Shown here: positions 60,200 to 64,000 of the stretch, one piece after another
How positions within the stretch are numbered: the first letter of the stretch is position 1
How the letters are laid out: every line of letters begins with the position of its first letter
From: Dysidea avara
Taxonomy: Eukaryota > Porifera > Demospongiae > Dictyoceratida > Dysideidae
Assembly: GCF_963678975.1 (NCBI RefSeq)
Contig: NC_089273.1
Span: forward strand, 4,799,788 to 4,863,787
Direction: 5' to 3'
Length of the DNA: 64,000 bases
Notes under the pieces: generated by a model
Told to the model about the DNA's origin: nothing
Databases searched by the model: none
What the model saw: the letters and a program-made list of their open reading frames with translations, nothing else
Translations under genes and position numbers: made by a program

Positions 60200-61690
60200 A
60201 AAAGCACAGTACAGGCATGGTCAGGAATCTATAAAAATAAAATAAAGCTACAGTGCTACACACAAAAACAATCAAGAACAAGACAAATTAAATTCATACA
60301 GTGATCAGCACAATAACATGCCCAAAATTAGTTAAGAACAGCTGATTGCTTTGTGAGCTGCATTATCCAGTATTGAGTACTATATGCTACAACTATACAA
60401 ACCATTTCTTTATACCACTGGTCATATTACACAAGCCAGAATAAATACAGAGGTCTTACTCACTATTATACCAGAGAAAATTGATGCAGAAAAGCTGTCT
60501 TCACCATTTAAGATACTACACTAAACCACAAATTACTTATGAGAAATAAAAGAAGACAGTCACAAAGTGGGTAGAGTAGTATAGGAACTTAGGGATTCAT
60601 GACCATAGAACAAAATTGTGGTGGCACTAAACAATAACAGATTAACAAAGACAAGAGCTTTATCACACAGTGTGGCCACACAAGTACAATAGCGTGATCT
60701 ATAAAGGTTTCAAATTACACAACTGTATGTGTATTGTAATTTAGTTTGATAGCTTACATACATGTATGCTAAAATAACATGCCAATTTTAAGGACCAAGA
60801 AATTCTTGTGGTGACATTATAATTTCTTTTCATAGTATTAACTGACAATAACTTTCATAGAATAATCACATGCAGTTCATTGCCCATAAGTAAACGCTTT
60901 CTTATAATTTATGAGAATGCCTTTTTACATGTTAAAGCAAGTCAATACATATGTACTCTCTCTCTTTGGGGCCCCACACTTATGAAATATACTATCTAGC
61001 AGCATAAGTTATCGATTATCGTCATGAACTTTCGGAACTTATGCAAATGTTTACATACTGTCTAATTGCTTAATAAAATAACTTCCCATAGTATATGGGA
61101 ACATGTATGAGTATTATATGTTGTCAGTGACAACTGGAGTTGTGTTGATGTTATATAACCAGTTCTGAGAAGTGCTGATGGACTAAGAAATAATATTCAA
61201 GTGCTATCATCCATGTAAATACCTTACCACAAAGTTGTTTACAATATTCCAACACTTTATTGGTGTAATAATAACATAAATGACCCACTTGTTCCTGGAA
61301 TATCCTTTCTTTATTCATGTGCATTCATGTATCTTTTATTTCAACTCACTTCCTGCTTCCTCCAAAAGGACTGTCCCTTTCAGGTTTGTAAGACTTGAAA
61401 ATTTTATAGCTTCTTGTGTTAGGTTACCTTTTAAACCATACCAAGACTGTTTGGACAAAATTATTTAAAGTGATTCCACTTATGCATGTAGCTAAACTCA
61501 TAAAGTGAACGATTGTGACCACACCCATAAATTATCAGACAACCACACCCTTAAGTGATCAGAGCATTGTCACCACACCCCTTAATGATCTACACAGCTA
61601 CAATCAGTTGCAGTTTTACTGTATAAAAACAAGACATGGAACCACTCCCCCTTAATCTATTGTATAGCCCACTATAGCCCACTATTGTAG
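60200..61690. other. AT-rich non-coding DNA
   Basis: No gene seen. ACCACACCC(T/A)TAA.TGATCAGA-like short repeats occur at 61515-61595. Confidence 0.4.
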
Positions 61691-61699
61691 GATTGTGTA

Positions 61700-62960
61700 C
61701 GCATTAGTAAGATGGGATTCTGACTGTTTTAGGAGTGACTCTGAAAGTAGATATCAAAGCTTGTTTTCCATGGCAGATGGACCTGCTAGCTTTACACTAT
61801 GGTTGCCCACTATCTCCCAATAGTGGTCAATGTCAGTGAAATATGCTGTAGAACCTACATGGTGGGCCAATTTAAAGTCTCAAAATTGAGGAAGTGAAGT
61901 GACTAAGTTTGGAACAGGTGCTGTGTACTACTATAGGCTAATGCTGAAATTGTGATATCATCATAATGATTTTTGTTTCCAGCATGATTAATATTGGTAA
62001 TTAGAGGTAGTTTCACCACCAAAAGATAATGTTAAATTTTTTTGTGTGGTGGGGGCATAATCCAATTTTGTTTCCTAAAGCTTGTGTTACAAATCAACAT
62101 TTGGCCACTTCATCAAATGTGTTGATACCTTATGGTAGTCTGCTCTAACAAAGGCTACAGTGATTTTCAAAAGACACGCTAAACTAGAATTTCAGATCGG
62201 GGACTGCGTGGTATTGGTAAGGCCAGTGATTGGCTGGGTTGAAACAAAAGTCAGTGATGGGTTTAGTATGCTCTGCAATGTCTAAGTGGATTGTAAGAAT
62301 GTGAATTGCTCTGTGAGGTAGAGTTTGATTTTGTTGCAATGGGTGTGTTATCCATACCACACAGGCTACTGTAGTGTTTCTAATGATACGTATACCCTGC
62401 ATCTATTCTTTGAGTTGTAATTAATAACCTTGAAGTTTCCTAAACAATAAAGCATAGCCGTTTATTATTCACCATTTCCAACTGTGTTTTTGTGTCAGTT
62501 ACCACATTACAGTACACGGCACTACGTGGACTCTTACAATACACACAGGATGGTTTTCCACTCACTGTGTACTTTGTTCTTCCTTGTTGGCAGTCCTGAC
62601 TGACCCTACATACACCTGTGAAGAAAGATTCAGTGATACTTGATTGACTATGATTATTACGACTTTCTCACCCAGACTCTAACCCATGGATTGTAATTTC
62701 TCTTTCAATACAAGTACGATCTATGAAGTTCATCAATATCTTCAGCTTGAAAGGAGTCCAAAAATGTTTGCCAACCAGGCAGATCTTCAGAAAATAGCAT
62801 TTTAAAAATAGCATTAGCACCTTTAAAATAGCATTTCAAGGGTGTTACCTTCTCACATCTTAAATCTCTATCATCTCAAAAGTGTCCAATTCAGAATCAT
62901 CAGCTCCTTCAATCATTGACTGTATTTTCATTGCTATCGAGTTTTTGAATTGATTCTGCC
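61700..62960 (-). pseudogene. Degenerate BEL/Pao LTR retrotransposon (gag to protease region)
   Basis: Minus-strand pieces occur in BEL/Pao order. LPGWQTFLDSFQAEDIDEL (about 62740-62795) resembles the DUF1759 gag segment. CQQGRTKYTVSGKPSCVYC then VVTDTKTQLEMVNNKRLCF (about 62460-62610) matches its Cys-rich segment. LTLSFGGETTS with the region before it (about 62010-62190) resembles the aspartic protease, whose catalytic Asp-Glu-Gly is not preserved. DHYWEIVGNHSVKLAGPSAM (about 61770-61835) matches the ADYYWD.V....GP.A motif after it. Many stops and frameshifts; no reverse transcriptase or LTRs seen. Confidence 0.72.
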
Positions 62961-62969
62961 AGTGATTAA

Positions 62970-64000
62970 ACTGATCGATATACTGTTATATTATAACTAA
63001 TTAGTAGTCTCTTCAGCAGCAGGCTGTGTCAAGTCTAATTTTTCCATATTTCCATAGATGTGCATTAAAAAAGTCTGGTACGCCTGTTCAACTTGCCCAT
63101 TCCTTCATCCTAGTTTGATGTATAAGAAAAAATAGAAAATAAACGGTCTACCAGTGAAATGGTTTGTCTTTACAGTAGCATCAAGTACCATGGTACCTGT
63201 GGGGAGGGTTACAAAACAGCAAACCTATCTTGGTCACATGTAGCTCCAATGTCATGGTTGATGCATGATACAGCCAAGATAATTATTATAATACTCACGA
63301 TATTAATCACTAAACAATAAGGTGTTGGTCTTTCAAGTTCAAAGAATTGGATGTGTGTGGAAGACCCCTTTTCACAAATTTGGTTTCATATTTTTTTGCT
63401 ATCTTGGCTTGTTGAACGTCATATACTTTCCTACGGCTGTACTCCACAAAAATATATATCACTGTATGAATATTATAATGGTGGTCCAAAAAGGAAATTC
63501 CAGGAAGGAGTGGGTCCTCAATGTTATTATCACACCAATGAAGTGTTGGAGTGTTGCAAACAACTTTGTGGTAAGGTAGTTACATGGATGATAGCACTTG
63601 AATATTATTTCTTAGTCCATTGGCACTTCTCAGAACTAGTTATGTAATATTATTTAATAACCACACAATTCCAATAGTCACTAATATACACACACATACT
63701 GTTGACTGTAGTCTAGTTACATAAGTGGTCTATTTTGTATTTAACGGTATGACTTTATTATTGTTTGAATTCTTGCTATTTTTTCACATATATCATTGTT
63801 GTTAAGGCACCAGCAAACTGTACAGACTGGCTATAAGCAATGGATCTGACCGCCAATAAAACTATAAAAGATTTCTTGAGGAGAAATTTTTTCAGATTTG
63901 GTACTCATATGGGGTAGAAATGCTTTAATGCGCAGCAGCACCAGAATTTGTGTATGAGTACAATATACTTAAGCCACTTTGGAGCTGAATAGCTTTTCAA
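62970..64000. other. Non-coding DNA with a half MITE end
   Basis: AAAGAATTGGATGTGTGTGG with AAGACCCCTTTTCACAAAT at 63342-63381 is one end of the 55528-type TGTGACC MITE. Otherwise nothing recognised. Confidence 0.4.

Noticed and set aside
61280..61468. 62-aa plus-strand ORF (SLPASSKRTVPFRFVRLENF)
   Set aside because: No recognised family, no splice or promoter context, and it borders decayed retrotransposon sequence.

Overview
The window is animal nuclear DNA: AT-rich, with very long introns, GT-AG splice sites, a DH-PH RhoGEF gene, a secreted fibrinogen-related gene and a dense load of DNA-transposon remnants, CA/TG microsatellites and minisatellites. There is no prokaryotic gene organisation. 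An early-branching invertebrate such as a demosponge is my best guess from the mixture of features, but the sequence alone does not prove it.

The main gene is on the minus strand and fills about 37 kb, from about 46.3 kb down to 9.04 kb. Nineteen coding exons can be chained with GT-AG junctions and compatible phases. They give 2067 nt, or 688 aa plus stop: a DH (RhoGEF) domain, a PH domain and a long basic/serine-rich tail. The DH motif around LIKPVQR and the PH layout most resemble the PLEKHG group. An intact 255-aa fibrinogen-domain gene with a signal peptide lies on the opposite strand inside intron 6 (35.1-35.9 kb) and has its own TATA-like box.

At the left end, a small unrecognised minus-strand gene starts at 5303 below a CpG/NRF1-like promoter. 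It runs into a tandem array of exon-like modules at 4.0-5.1 kb.

Everything else I can interpret is repeats. There are several hAT-type non-autonomous elements with perfect 8-bp target duplications (6.7-7.6, 12.1-12.7, 13.9-15.0, 39.0-39.4 and 43.7-44.4 kb). There is a family of elements with TGTGACC termini, a 2.6-kb long-inverted-repeat element at 50.1-52.7 kb, a degenerate non-LTR reverse transcriptase at 7.8-8.9 kb, and a degenerate BEL/Pao retrotransposon at 61.7-63.0 kb. A repeat with a conserved exon-like donor site occurs in three copies. A hairpin family with covarying arms also occurs in three copies. A 31-bp minisatellite covers 58.3-60.2 kb. A short palindromic cassette (ACTCTAATAGAGT core) recurs in otherwise unrelated elements across the window.

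The most interesting signals are the covarying hairpins, the cassette shared among unrelated elements, the exon-like module array, and the nested RhoGEF/fibrinogen arrangement.
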